Source of the DNA: Streptococcus pseudopneumoniae
GTDB taxonomy: Bacteria > Bacillota > Bacilli > Lactobacillales > Streptococcaceae
NCBI RefSeq assembly: GCF_001072375.1
Contig: NZ_JVKV01000068.1
Location: 1 to 38,527, forward strand
Direction: 5' to 3'
DNA length: 38,527 nt
Part shown: in pieces, positions 6,735 through 15,900 of the stretch
How positions within the stretch are numbered: the stretch's first letter is position 1
How the letters are laid out: each line of letters starts with the position of its first letter
The notes under the pieces: generated by a model
Database searches by the model: none
What the model was told of the DNA's origin: nothing
Seen by the model: the letters and a program-made list of their open reading frames with translations, nothing else
Program-made: the position numbers and the translations under genes

Positions 6735-6935
6735 ATGTTTTTAAAAAAAGAAGTGATATTATTAGGAGTATTGTTATCGCTACGTATTATTTTTACTATT
6801 GTTCAAATTTTAATTGACTATAAAATATTACCTGGACAGTATAGTGTAAATTTTATGGATATTTCAGAAGTATTTACCTATCCAATACTCATTTTAATCA
6901 TTTATATAGCAATAAAATATAATACAAAGGAGTAA
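6735..6935 (+). CDS. Small membrane protein, putative immunity protein
   Basis: A 66-residue protein with two hydrophobic segments (about 6-26 and 45-62) joined by a polar loop (YKILPGQYSVNFMDISEVF). It follows the BlpU-like gene by 27 bases, the normal place for a bacteriocin immunity protein, with an AGAGG ribosome site. It is closely related to the 78-residue product at 7940-8176 (shared KKEVILLG, LIDYK/LMDYK, YSVNFM, LIIYIA), so a duplication is evident. Immunity function is inferred from context and size only. Confidence 0.65.
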   Translation: MFLKKEVILLGVLLSLRIIFTIVQILIDYKILPGQYSVNFMDISEVFTYPILILIIYIAIKYNTKE

Positions 6936-6937
6936 TG

Positions 6938-7111
6938 ATGAACATGAACTTAGAACAATTTTATCAATTATCTGACGATGAATTAGTGGGAACAAAAGGT
7001 GGTTTTGGTCTTGCGGAAGCAGTTGGGATTGCAGGAGTACTGAATGCTGCTGTACAAATTTTTAATGCTGGTTACAAATTTGGTTCAGATTTTGCTCGTC
7101 GTGGGCGTTAG
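6938..7111 (+). CDS. Second double-glycine bacteriocin precursor
   Basis: A 57-residue precursor below the usual length cut-off. The leader MNMNLEQFYQLSDDELVGTKGG fits the streptococcal double-glycine consensus (hydrophobic at -12, -7 and -4, GG at -2/-1). The mature part is about 35 residues and cationic, with Gly-rich helices (AVGIAGVLNAAV) and a basic end (DFARRGR), like a class II or two-peptide bacteriocin. AAAGGAG at 6926-6932 is five bases before ATG 6938. ATGs at 6935 and 6944 are alternatives with poorer spacing. It nearly abuts the upstream immunity-like gene and the downstream membrane protein gene, so all are one transcript. Confidence 0.72.
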   Translation: MNMNLEQFYQLSDDELVGTKGGFGLAEAVGIAGVLNAAVQIFNAGYKFGSDFARRGR

Positions 7112-7114
7112 ATA

Positions 7115-7330
7115 ATGAATAGTCGTAACACTGATCTCAATAAATTGTTACCTAAACTAGCTACTATAGTCCTTTTGGTAGCAATAGGTTTCAATCTCGT
7201 GCTTCATGTAATTCGTATAGGTTCTTTGTTATCCTTTGATTGGCAATGGTATTTAGTAGGATTGCTTGCCTCAGGCTATTTTGGAATTTTGTGCAAGGAT
7301 TTGTCAAAAGATAATCCAAACTATAAATGA
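7115..7330 (+). CDS. Small membrane protein, putative immunity protein
   Basis: A 71-residue protein with two predicted membrane segments (about 13-32 and 43-60) and charged ends (MNSRNTDLNKLLPK, CKDLSKDNPNYK). It starts three bases after the stop of the second bacteriocin, which suggests it is that peptide's immunity protein. No conserved named domain is recognised. Its last codons overlap a tiny double-glycine ORF. Coding is supported by position and composition, and the role is inference. Confidence 0.6.
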   Translation: MNSRNTDLNKLLPKLATIVLLVAIGFNLVLHVIRIGSLLSFDWQWYLVGLLASGYFGILCKDLSKDNPNYK

Positions 7331-7401
7331 TGAATCTGAATGAAAAGGATTTTGTGCGTGTGAATGGCGGAAAAACTCTGCCATTCTTGTCAGATAAATA
7401 G
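7327..7401 (+). CDS. Very short double-glycine peptide (23-24 aa)
   Basis: ATG 7327 (overlapping the preceding stop as ATGA) or ATG 7330 opens a peptide with leader MNLNEKDFVRVNGG followed by only nine residues, KTLPFLSDK, before TAG 7399-7401. The leader resembles those of neighbouring bacteriocins and carries the GG site, but the cargo is far shorter than any class II bacteriocin. It may be a decayed bacteriocin cut short by a stop codon, or a real peptide pheromone-sized product handled by ComAB. No good ribosome site is present, so translation would rely on coupling. Confidence 0.4.
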   Translation: MMNLNEKDFVRVNGGKTLPFLSDK

Positions 7402-7410
7402 GAGTCTGCT

Positions 7411-7599
7411 ATGAAAAAATTTTTATTGGGATTTGCTGAGGGATGTTTTATCGTGTCAGTCATTATCTATATTGTAACGTATTTGATTTTGAAAAAACCG
7501 ATCAATACCTTGTTTTATCCAGAAATCTATCCGATTCTACTTGGTCTGTTTTATGTAGGATATAAGTACAAAACAAAAGAAAGTAAGATTGGAAATTGA
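7411..7599 (+). CDS. Small membrane protein of the bacteriocin region
   Basis: A 62-residue protein with two hydrophobic segments (LLGFAEGCFIVSVIIYIVTYLIL and YPILLGLFYVGYKY) and a basic tail. GGAG at 7400-7403 precedes the start by seven bases. It follows the tiny double-glycine peptide by nine bases, so it may be that peptide's immunity partner or the survivor of an older cassette. No family recognised beyond 'small bacteriocin-associated membrane protein'. Confidence 0.55.
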   Translation: MKKFLLGFAEGCFIVSVIIYIVTYLILKKPINTLFYPEIYPILLGLFYVGYKYKTKESKIGN

Positions 7600-7623
7600 T
7601 GGAACATCAGATTGGGGTTTGAG

Positions 7624-7833
7624 ATGAAAGTCGTTCAAGTGTTACAAAAAGCTTGGCTAGAGTTTACTGTATGCTGCAGTTCGATGGTTTATATCATTGT
7701 TAGAATAGTCGCTGATGTAAACAAAATAAATCTACCTGCATGGTTTGAAAATTTTGACATACCTACAATTTCACTATTCTTGATGGCATTTATTTTACTT
7801 TATAGAAGTGAAGAAAAATGTGATAAAGGTTAA
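7624..7833 (+). CDS. Small membrane protein of the bacteriocin region
   Basis: A 69-residue protein beginning MKVVQVLQKAWLEFTV, with two hydrophobic segments separated by a polar loop (VNKINLPAWFENFDIP) and a charged tail (YRSEEKCDKG). I chose ATG 7624, with GGGG six bases upstream, over an in-frame TTG at 7612. It overlaps nothing and sits between other immunity-like genes. Function by context only. The paired Cys residues (FTVCCSS) and Cys near the C terminus are unusual among these neighbours. Confidence 0.5.
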   Translation: MKVVQVLQKAWLEFTVCCSSMVYIIVRIVADVNKINLPAWFENFDIPTISLFLMAFILLYRSEEKCDKG

Positions 7834-7837
7834 TAAA

Positions 7838-7897
7838 ATGAATCTGAACTTTGTGGCTCCAGTATTAGGGCAATTTTGGGGAATGTTGGGGTGTTAA
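7838..7897 (+). CDS. 19-aa ORF, probable bacteriocin remnant
   Basis: ATG 7838 opens MNLNFVAPVLGQFWGMLGC, 19 residues, after an AAAGG ribosome site. MNLN matches the start of the double-glycine leaders at 6938 and 7330, but the leader is lost after four residues. It lies just before the duplicated immunity-like gene, exactly where the bacteriocin of that second cassette should be. I read it as the deleted remnant of a bacteriocin gene, though a short hydrophobic peptide product cannot be excluded. Confidence 0.3.
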   Translation: MNLNFVAPVLGQFWGMLGC

Positions 7898-7939
7898 GCT
7901 GATGAACGGTAGTTTGATTTTAGTTAGAAAGATATTCGT

Positions 7940-8176
7940 ATGTTTAAAAAAGAAGTGATATTATTAGGGCTGCTTCTGCTAGTACGTATTGTACTTTCTA
8001 TCATGCAAGTTTTAATGGACTATAAACTATTGCTAGGAAAGTATAGTGTAAATTTCATGGAACTTTCAGATTTATTCTCTTATCCCCTACTTTTTTTAAT
8101 TATTTACATAGCAGTAAAATATCATGCTATCCAGAAAATAAGAGGTAAAGAAGATAATCAGGATGGAAATGAATAA
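7940..8176 (+). CDS. Putative immunity protein, paralogue of 6735-6935
   Basis: A 78-residue two-segment membrane protein strongly similar to the product at 6735-6935 over its first 60 residues, with a longer charged tail (QKIRGKEDNQDGNE). The DNA similarity extends upstream of the start (tgatt-tagt-aga-g-atttctatgttt pattern), so a whole cassette end was copied. It has no intact bacteriocin before it. Retained immunity genes without a cognate toxin are common in Blp-type regions and can protect against other strains' peptides; that role here is inference. Confidence 0.62.
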   Translation: MFKKEVILLGLLLLVRIVLSIMQVLMDYKLLLGKYSVNFMELSDLFSYPLLFLIIYIAVKYHAIQKIRGKEDNQDGNE

Positions 8177-8375
8177 GACTTTAAAATTTTTTCTAACATT
8201 CCTTTTCTTATTTCTGATGAATCTTTTGCTTTTTAAAGTACTTGCTAGTCTAGGCTTTCAGGTGACAATGAGTGAAAAAAGTTATCTTGTACCACTCTTA
8301 TTTTCATTTATAGTTTTGTATATGATTAACAAAAAATTGAAAAAGGTAAGAAATATTAATCATTATATTTTCTAG
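8163..8375 (+). CDS. Small membrane protein, putative immunity protein
   Basis: A 70-residue protein, nearly all membrane: KTLKFFLTFLFLFLMNLLLF and YLVPLLFSFIVLYMI, with a basic C terminus. It overlaps the preceding gene by 14 bases (or 8 if it starts at ATG 8169, which has AGGA five bases upstream). It is the last gene of the bacteriocin region, and its stop codon lies within the stem of the following terminator. No named family recognised. Confidence 0.55.
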   Translation: MEMNKTLKFFLTFLFLFLMNLLLFKVLASLGFQVTMSEKSYLVPLLFSFIVLYMINKKLKKVRNINHYIF

Positions 8376-8401
8376 GTAGGACGTTTGTTCTACCTATTTT
8401 T
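8373..8401 (+). terminator. Terminator ending the bacteriocin region
   Basis: taggtagga pairs with ttctaccta (one G-T) around a six-base loop, followed by five T. The stem begins at the stop codon of the last small membrane protein and isolates comA from upstream transcription. Confidence 0.65.
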
Positions 8402-8415
8402 ATTTAGGAAAAAGT

Positions 8416-8482
8416 GCTGTTCAGGTGCAGTTATTGTTTTTTTAGAAATAATTTTCTTTTTGCTTCTTTGTTTGGATAAAAT
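8416..8482 (+). promoter_or_regulatory. comAB promoter region with possible ComE site
   Basis: GCTGTTCAG at 8416-8424 and TTTTTTTAG 12 bases later (8437-8445) weakly fit the paired 9-bp direct repeats (aCAnTTcaG-N12-aCAnTTgaG) bound by ComE. A TAAAAT -10 candidate is at 8477-8482. Location before comA, a known early competence gene, supports the reading; the second repeat is poor. Confidence 0.35.
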
Positions 8483-8529
8483 AATCTTACAAAGTTTTCT
8501 TTGGAGATTGTTAGGAAAAGGAGTAGGAT

Positions 8530-10683
8530 ATGAAATTTAGTAAACGGCATTATCGTCCTCAGGTAGACCAGATGGACTGCGGTGTGGCTTCGTTAGCCAT
8601 GGTCTTTGGTTATTATGGTAGTTATTATTCTCTGGCTCACTTGCGAGAGTTGGCCAAGACGACCATGGATGGGACTACGGCTTTAGGCTTAGTCAAGGTT
8701 GCAGAGGAGATAGGTTTTGAGACGCGAGCGATCAAGGCGGACATGAGCTTGTTTGATTTGCCGGATGTAACTTTTCCTTTTGTGGCTCATGTGCTTAAGG
8801 AAGGGAAATTGCTCCATTATTATGTGGTGACTGGGCAAGACAAGAACAACATTCATATTGCAGATCCAGATCCTAGTGTTAAGCTGACCAAGATTTCTCG
8901 TGAGCGCTTTGCTAAGGAGTGGACAGGAATCACTATTTTTATGGCCCCATCTCCGACTTATAAGCCTCATAAGGAACAAAAAAATGGCCTTCTCTCCTTT
9001 ATCCCTATATTAGTGAAACAGCGAGGTTTGATTGTTAATATCGTTTTGGCGACCCTCTTGGTGACCTTGATTAACATTGTGGGTTCTTATTATCTGCAGT
9101 CTATCATTGATACTTATGTACCAGATCAGATGCGTTCAACCTTGGGCATTATCTCAATAGGGCTAGTCATCGTTTATGTTCTTCAGCAAATCTTATCTTA
9201 TGCCCAGGAGTATCTCTTACTTGTTTTGGGGCAACGCTTGTCCATTGATGTGATTTTGTCTTATATTAAGCATGTTTTTCATTTGCCCATGTCCTTTTTT
9301 GCGACACGTCGTACAGGGGAAATCGTGTCTCGTTTCACGGATGCAAATAGTATCATCGATGCGCTGGCTTCGACTATCCTGTCAATTTTTTTGGATGTAT
9401 CTACTGTCTTGATTATTTCAGTAGTTCTATTTTCGCAGAATAGCAATCTTTTTTTCATGAGTTTACTAGCTCTTCCTATTTACACAGTGATTATCTTTGC
9501 TTTTATGAAGCCCTTTGAAAAGATGAATCGGGATACCATGGAAGCTAATGCGGTTCTGTCTTCTTCTATCATTGAGGACATCAACGGCATTGAGACCATT
9601 AAATCCTTGACTAGTGAAAGCTCTCGTTATCAAAAGATTGACAAGGAATTTGTGGATTATCTGAAAAAATCTTTTATCTACAGTCGGGCAGAAAGTCAGC
9701 AAAAGGCTCTGAAAAAGCTTGCCCAGCTCTTACTCAATGTTGGCATTCTCTGGATGGGGGCTCTCCTAGTTATGGACAATAAGATGAGTTTGGGGCAGTT
9801 GATTACCTATAATACCTTGCTTATTTACTTTACAAATCCTTTGGAGAATATCATCAATCTGCAAACCAAACTTCAGACAGCGCAGGTAGCTAATAACCGT
9901 CTGAATGAAGTTTATCTGGTTGCATCTGAGTTTGAGGAAAAGAAAACAGTCTCAGATTTGAGCTTGCTAGAAGGAGATATGACTTTCATGCAGGTTCACT
10001 ACAAGTATGGCTATGGTCGAGATGTCTTGTCGGACATCAATCTAACCATTCCGCAAGGCTCTAAAGTGGCTTTTGTGGGAATTTCAGGATCAGGTAAGAC
10101 GACCTTGGCTAAGATGATGGTTAATTTTTACGATCCAAGTCAGGGGGAGATTAGTCTGGGTGGCGTCAATCTCAATCAGATAGATAAAAAGGCTCTACGC
10201 CAGTATATCAACTACCTGCCTCAGCAACCCTACGTTTTTAATGGAACGATCTTGGAGAACCTTCTTCTTGGAGCTAAGGAGGGGACGACCCAGGAGGATA
10301 TCTTGAGAGCAGTGGAGTTGGCAGAGATTCGGGAGGATATTGAGCGGATGCCACTGAATTACCAGACAGAATTGACTTCGGATGGAGCGGGCATTTCAGG
10401 TGGTCAACGTCAGAGGATCGCTCTGGCGCGTGCTCTCTTGACCGATGCGCCCGTCTTGATCTTGGATGAGGCGACCAGCAGTCTGGATATTTTGACCGAG
10501 AAGCGAATTGTCGATAATCTGATGGCTTTGGATAAGACCTTGATTTTCATCGCCCACCGCTTGACCATTGCTGAGCGGACAGAGAAGGTTGTTGTTTTGG
10601 ATCAGGGCAAGATTGTCGAAGAGGGTACACATATGGAATTACTGGCTCAGGGTGGTTTCTATGCCCACTTGGTGAATAGTTAG
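8530..10683 (+). CDS. comA: ComA peptidase/ABC exporter for double-glycine peptides
   Basis: A 717-residue ComA, the membrane transporter that cleaves and exports the competence-stimulating peptide. The N-terminal C39 peptidase has Cys17 (QMDCGVAS), His96 (LLHYYVV) and Asp112 (HIADPDP), the full catalytic set. A six-helix ABC membrane domain spans about 160-440. The C-terminal ATPase has Walker A GISGSGKTT near 517-525, signature SGGQRQR, Walker B VLILDEATS and the switch AHRLT. AAGGAG precedes the start. comB follows after 12 bases. The adjacent double-glycine bacteriocin precursors are plausible extra substrates, as ComAB is known to export Blp peptides in pneumococcus. Confidence 0.96.
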   Translation: MKFSKRHYRPQVDQMDCGVASLAMVFGYYGSYYSLAHLRELAKTTMDGTTALGLVKVAEEIGFETRAIKADMSLFDLPDVTFPFVAHVLKEGKLLHYYVVTGQDKNNIHIADPDPSVKLTKISRERFAKEWTGITIFMAPSPTYKPHKEQKNGLLSFIPILVKQRGLIVNIVLATLLVTLINIVGSYYLQSIIDTYVPDQMRSTLGIISIGLVIVYVLQQILSYAQEYLLLVLGQRLSIDVILSYIKHVFHLPMSFFATRRTGEIVSRFTDANSIIDALASTILSIFLDVSTVLIISVVLFSQNSNLFFMSLLALPIYTVIIFAFMKPFEKMNRDTMEANAVLSSSIIEDINGIETIKSLTSESSRYQKIDKEFVDYLKKSFIYSRAESQQKALKKLAQLLLNVGILWMGALLVMDNKMSLGQLITYNTLLIYFTNPLENIINLQTKLQTAQVANNRLNEVYLVASEFEEKKTVSDLSLLEGDMTFMQVHYKYGYGRDVLSDINLTIPQGSKVAFVGISGSGKTTLAKMMVNFYDPSQGEISLGGVNLNQIDKKALRQYINYLPQQPYVFNGTILENLLLGAKEGTTQEDILRAVELAEIREDIERMPLNYQTELTSDGAGISGGQRQRIALARALLTDAPVLILDEATSSLDILTEKRIVDNLMALDKTLIFIAHRLTIAERTEKVVVLDQGKIVEEGTHMELLAQGGFYAHLVNS

Positions 10684-10695
10684 AGAGGAGAAAAG

Positions 10696-12036
10696 ATGCA
10701 ATCAGAATTTTTAGAAAGTGCTGAGTTTTACAATCGTCGTTACCATAATTTTTCTAGTTATGTGATTTTTCCAAGTTTTATCTTGTTTTTGTTCCTGATC
10801 GTTTTTTCAATCTTTGCACAAAAGGAGATAAGCTTGACAGCTGGAGCTACGGTAGAACCTGCTCGTATCATTGCTACCATTCAGTCTAGTAGTAATAGTA
10901 AGATTGTGGCCAATCATTTGGCTGAAAATAAGTTTGTCAAGCAAGGGGATCTTCTCGTTCAATACCAAGAGGGAGCAGAAGCAGTTCAGGCTGAGAATTA
11001 TGCCAGTCAGTTGGAAATGCTCAAGGATCAGAAGGTTCAACTGGAGTATTTAAAAGCAAGCCTTCAAGCAGGAAGTGATCAATTTCCGGAAGCAGACAAA
11101 TTTGGCTATCAGCATAGTTTTTTAGATTATCTAAATCAAGCTGCTAGTCTGCGGAGTCAGGTTGAGCAACAAAATGCTAGTATATCATCTCAAAATGCAG
11201 CAGCCAGTGGTAGTCAGGCAGAATTAGGCAATCTCATCGGTGAAACCCAGTCCAAAATTAAAGAATATCAGCAAGCCAAGTCTGCTATTCAGGGTGATGG
11301 ACACTTAGAGAGTGATCATCCAGCTTATGCTATTTATCAGTCGACAAAGGAGCAAGGATCGGAAGCCAAACAGCAGGCCTTATCTCAGCTAGATGCTCAA
11401 ATCACTCAGTTGGAGTCAACTCTTGCAGGTTATCGAGTACAGTATGCAGGTTCAGGAGCCCAGCAAGCTTATGCATCTGGATTGGGAAGTCAGTTGGAAT
11501 CATTAAAATCTCAGCAACTTGCCAAGGTAGGCCAGGAATTAACGCTCTTGGATCAGAAAATTCTTGAAGCGGAGTCAGGTAAAAAGATTCAAGGGAATCT
11601 TTTAGAGAAGGGGAAAATTACAGCAACAGAAGATGGTATTCTACATTTGAATCCTGAGCATAGTCGATCTACCATCATTCCAGAAGGAACTATCCTCGCT
11701 TACCTTTTTCCGCAGTTGGCTAGAGAGAGGAAGGCAAAACTGACAGCTTATATCAGTTCTAAGGAAGTGGCTGGTCTCAAGCATGGAAATGAGGTACGAT
11801 TTACAACGGTAACGGATGCGAATAAGCAGCTAGTATTGACATCCAAGATTACGAATATCGATACCAGTGCGACTCAGACAGAAAAGGGCAATTTCTTTAA
11901 ATTAGAGGCAGAGACGGATTTGAATGCTGAACAAGCAGAAAAACTTCGTTATGGACTTGAAGGTCGTTTGACTATGATTACAGGTAGGAAGAGTTTTTTA
12001 CGCTACTATCTTGATCGTTTTTTTAAACAAGAATAA
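10696..12036 (+). CDS. comB: ComB, accessory protein of the ComA exporter
   Basis: A 446-residue HlyD-like adaptor needed with ComA for export of the competence peptide. One N-terminal membrane helix ([18 protein letters not shown], about 22-39) is followed by a short lipoyl-like segment ([15 protein letters not shown]...[13 protein letters not shown]). Next comes a long Gln/Ala-rich coiled coil (about 100-300), then the second half of the lipoyl fold ([12 protein letters not shown]) and a beta domain. Length is close to pneumococcal ComB (about 449). It has an AGAGGAG ribosome site and is the last gene before a terminator. Confidence 0.94.
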   Translation: MQSEFLESAEFYNRRYHNFSSYVIFPSFILFLFLIVFSIFAQKEISLTAGATVEPARIIATIQSSSNSKIVANHLAENKFVKQGDLLVQYQEGAEAVQAENYASQLEMLKDQKVQLEYLKASLQAGSDQFPEADKFGYQHSFLDYLNQAASLRSQVEQQNASISSQNAAASGSQAELGNLIGETQSKIKEYQQAKSAIQGDGHLESDHPAYAIYQSTKEQGSEAKQQALSQLDAQITQLESTLAGYRVQYAGSGAQQAYASGLGSQLESLKSQQLAKVGQELTLLDQKILEAESGKKIQGNLLEKGKITATEDGILHLNPEHSRSTIIPEGTILAYLFPQLARERKAKLTAYISSKEVAGLKHGNEVRFTTVTDANKQLVLTSKITNIDTSATQTEKGNFFKLEAETDLNAEQAEKLRYGLEGRLTMITGRKSFLRYYLDRFFKQE

Positions 12037-12065
12037 AGTTCTCATTTTAACTCTAATCAATCTTA

Positions 12066-12100
12066 GAAAATCGCAAATGAAAATTCGTTTGCGATTTTTC
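12066..12100 (+). terminator. comB terminator
   Basis: aaaatcgcaaa pairs perfectly with tttgcgatttt (11 bp) around a ten-base loop and is followed by T-rich sequence, 30 bases after comB. It can act in both directions by symmetry. Confidence 0.75.
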
Positions 12101-12127
12101 TGTACTTTTTCAGATATGATATCAAAT

Positions 12128-12172
12128 ATAGTTCGTGAAATATTTGATTTTTAGTGTCTGTTGTGTTAGAAT
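12128..12172 (+). promoter_or_regulatory. purC promoter with PurBox-like site
   Basis: TTGATT (12144-12149), 17 bases, TAGAAT (12167-12172) form the promoter. Just upstream, ATAGTTCGTGAAAT (12128-12141) contains the GTTCG core of an inverted PurBox (AWWWCCGAACWWT), the site of the PRPP-responsive regulator PurR in lactococci and streptococci. Placement upstream of the -35 suits activation. The outer positions match only partly. Confidence 0.55.
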
Positions 12173-12204
12173 GATGTAAAGTAATACGAAAGGCGAACAA
12201 GAAA

Positions 12205-12912
12205 ATGTCCAGTGAACTTATTTATACGGGAAAAGCTAAAGATATCTATACTACAGAAGACGAAAATGTGATTAAGTCGGTCTACAAGGACCAGGCAACC
12301 ATGCTGAATGGAGCTCGCAAAGAGACCATTGAGGGTAAAGGTGTGCTGAATAATCAGATTTCGTCTCTTATTTTTGAAAAATTGAATGCTGCTGGTGTGG
12401 CGACACACTTTATCGAACGTATTTCTGACACAGAACAATTGAATAAAAAAGTGACAATCATTCCTTTGGAGGTTGTGCTTCGTAACGTAACTGCAGGTTC
12501 TTTCTCAAAACGTTTTGGCGTGGAAGAAGGTTTGGATTTGGAAACTCCAATCGTTGAATTTTACTACAAGAACGATGATTTGGATGATCCATTCATCAAT
12601 GATGAGCATGTCAAGTTCTTGGATATTGCCAACGATGAGCAAATCGCTTATATCAAGGAAGAAACGCGTCGTATCAATGAATTGCTGAAAGATTGGTTTG
12701 CACAAATTGGTCTTCGCTTGATTGACTTCAAATTGGAATTTGGTTTTGATAAGGATGGCAAGATTATCTTAGCAGATGAATTCTCACCAGATAACTGCCG
12801 TCTTTGGGATGCTGAAGGGCACCATATGGACAAGGATGTTTTCCGTAGAGATTTAGGCAGTTTAACGGATGTATATAAGGTTGTATTAGAGAAATTGCAG
12901 GGCTTGAAGTAA
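12205..12912 (+). CDS. purC: SAICAR synthase PurC
   Basis: A 235-residue phosphoribosylaminoimidazole-succinocarboxamide synthase, which couples CAIR to aspartate with ATP in purine synthesis. The start [20 protein letters not shown] gives the ATP-binding strand. [16 protein letters not shown] (about 94-109) and [29 protein letters not shown] (about 174-202) are the two PROSITE-type signatures, and length is exactly the family norm. It is the first gene of the purine cluster, transcribed from the promoter described above. purL follows after 63 bases without a terminator. Confidence 0.96.
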   Translation: MSSELIYTGKAKDIYTTEDENVIKSVYKDQATMLNGARKETIEGKGVLNNQISSLIFEKLNAAGVATHFIERISDTEQLNKKVTIIPLEVVLRNVTAGSFSKRFGVEEGLDLETPIVEFYYKNDDLDDPFINDEHVKFLDIANDEQIAYIKEETRRINELLKDWFAQIGLRLIDFKLEFGFDKDGKIILADEFSPDNCRLWDAEGHHMDKDVFRRDLGSLTDVYKVVLEKLQGLK

Positions 12913-12975
12913 CTTGTTTGAAAGGTAAAACCTTCGTCTTCGATAACCTATTTGAATAGAAATAAAGGAAATAAA

Positions 12976-15900
12976 ATGGATAAACGTATTTTCGTTGAGA
13001 AAAAAGCTGATTTTCGTGTGAAATCTCAGTCTTTAGTAAAAGAATTGCAGCATAATCTTCAGTTGAAAACGTTGAAGGATCTTCGGATTGTTCAGGTTTA
13101 CGATGTCTTTGGTTTGGCAGAGGACTTGTTTGCGCGTGCGGAGAAACATATCTTCTCTGAGCAAGTGACTGATACTGTTTTGGATGAAGCTGAAGTGAAG
13201 GCTGATCTTGAAAAATATGCTTTCTTTGCTATCGAAAGCTTGCCTGGTCAATTTGACCAACGTGCGGCATCTTCACAAGAAGCTTTGCTGTTGCTGGGTA
13301 GCTCAAATGATGTAACGGTGAACACAGCGCAACTTTACTTGGTTAACAAGGATATCGATGCGAATGAGTTGGAAGCTGTCAAAAATTACCTCTTGAACCC
13401 AGTGGATTCTCGTTTCAAAGATATCACAGTTGGTATTGCTAAACAGGATTTCTCTGAGTCCGACAAAACTATTCCGACTTTGGATTTCTTTGAAACTTAT
13501 ACGGCAGAAGATTTTGCACAGTATAAGGCAGAGCAAGGATTGGCAATGGAAGTAGATGATCTTCTATTCATTCAAGATTACTTCAAGTCTATTGATCGTG
13601 TGCCAACTGAGACTGAGTTGAAGGTGTTGGATACTTATTGGTCTGACCACTGCCGTCACACAACTTTTGAGACGGAGTTGAAAAACATCGACTTCTCAGC
13701 TTCTAAATTTGAAAAACAATTGCAAGCGACTTATGACAAGTATATTGCCATGCGTGATGAGTTGGGACGTACCGAAAAACCTCAAACCTTGATGGATATG
13801 GCGACTATTTTTGGTCGTTACGAGCGTGCCAATGGTCGTTTGGATGACATGGAAGTGTCTGATGAAATCAATGCCTGCTCTGTAGAAATTGACGTGGATG
13901 TCAATGGTGTCAAAGAACCATGGCTTCTCATGTTCAAAAACGAAACTCACAACCACCCAACGGAAATCGAACCATTTGGTGGTGCGGCTACTTGTATCGG
14001 TGGTGCCATTCGTGACCCATTGTCAGGGCGTTCCTATGTTTACCAAGCCATGCGTATCTCAGGTGCTGGTGATATTACAGCTCCAATTTCAGAAACTCGC
14101 GCTGGGAAATTGCCACAACAAGTGATTTCTAAAACAGCGGCTCACGGTTATTCTTCATATGGGAACCAAATTGGTCTTGCAACAACTTATGTTCGTGAAT
14201 ACTTCCACCCAGGTTTCGTTGCTAAGCGCATGGAGCTAGGTGCAGTTGTCGGTGCGGCTCCTAAGGAAAATGTTGTCCGTGAAAAGCCTGAAGCTGGTGA
14301 TGTGATTATCTTGCTCGGTGGTAAGACCGGACGTGATGGTGTCGGTGGTGCGACAGGTTCTTCTAAAGTTCAAACGGTTGAATCTGTTGAAACAGCTGGT
14401 GCTGAAGTTCAAAAAGGGAATGCCATCGAAGAACGTAAGATTCAACGTCTTTTCCGTAATGGAGAAGTGACACGTCTAATCAAGAAATCAAATGACTTTG
14501 GTGCTGGTGGTGTCTGTGTGGCTATCGGTGAATTGGCAGATGGTCTTGAAATTGATCTAGACAAAGTACCATTGAAATACCAAGGATTGAACGGTACAGA
14601 AATTGCTATCTCTGAATCTCAAGAGCGTATGGCTGTAGTGGTTCGTCCAGAAGATGTAGCTGCCTTTATTGCAGCATGTAACAAAGAAAATATTGATGCT
14701 GTTGTCGTTGCGACGGTGACTGAGAAACCAAACCTTGTCATGCACTGGAATGGTGAAACCATTGTTGATTTGGAACGTCGTTTCCTTGATACAAACGGTG
14801 TACGTGTGGTTGTAGATGCTAAGGTGGTTGACAAGGATGTCAAGCTTCCAGAAGAACGTCAAACATCTGCTGAAACCCTTGAAGCTGATACTCTTGAAGT
14901 CTTGGCTGACCTTAACCATGCCAGTCAAAAAGGTTTACAAACCATCTTTGATAGCTCAGTTGGTCGTTCAACAGTTAATCATCCACTCGGTGGTCGCTAC
15001 CAAATCACACCAACGGAAGCTTCTGTACAGAAATTGCCAGTTCAACATGGTGTGACAACAACTGCTTCTGTCATGGCGCAAGGATTCAACCCTTATGTAG
15101 CAGAATGGTCTCCATACCATGGCGCTGCTTATGCGGTTATCGAAGCAACTGCTCGTTTGGTTGCTGCTGGTGCAAAATGGTCTAAGGCTCGTTTCTCTTA
15201 TCAAGAATACTTCGAGCGAATGGATAAACAAGCAGAGCGTTTTGGTCAACCAGTGGCTGCTCTCCTTGGATCCATTGAAGCTCAGATTCAACTTGGTTTG
15301 CCATCTATCGGTGGTAAAGACTCTATGTCTGGTACCTTTGAAGAATTGACCGTACCACCAACCTTGGTTGCTTTTGGTGTGACAACAGCAGATAGCCGTA
15401 AGGTCCTATCTCCAGAATTTAAGGCTGTTGGTGAAAATATTTACTATATTCCAGGTCAAGCTTTGGCACAAGAAATTGATTTTGATCTTATCAAGTCTAA
15501 CTTTGCTCAATTTGAAGCAATTCAAGCTGACCATAAAGTCACATCTGCATCAGCTGTCAAATATGGTGGTGTGGTTGAAGCTCTTGCCCTTGCAACATTT
15601 GGTAACCATATTGGTGCAAACGTTGAATTAGCTGGCCTTGACACTAGCTTGACAGCTCAATTGGGTGGATTCGTCTTCACATCGCCTGAAGACATTGCAG
15701 GTGTTGCCAAGATTGGACGAACAGTAGCTGACTTTACACTTACTGTCAATGGTGTAACACTTGATGGACACAAACTTGACAGTGCCTTCCAAGGTAAATT
15801 GGAAGAGGTTTACCCAACGGAATTTGCACAAGCAACTGAGTTGGAAGAAGTACCTGCAGTGGCATCAGATGCTGTGATCAAAGCTAAAGAAACAGTTGGG

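Noticed and set aside
7599..7622. Seven-codon ORF MEHQIGV overlapping the preceding stop
   Set aside because: Too short, no conserved leader feature, and probably chance within the spacer before ATG 7624.
7901..7957. 18-codon ORF MNGSLILVRKIFVCLKKK before the 7940 gene
   Set aside because: It overlaps the ribosome site and start of the immunity-like gene and aligns with non-coding sequence in the first cassette copy.
6056..8376. CRISPR array or BOX repeat as explanation for the tandem 123-125 base units
   Set aside because: Units contain ORFs with ribosome sites, have no short regular spacers, and lack the BOX sequence pattern.
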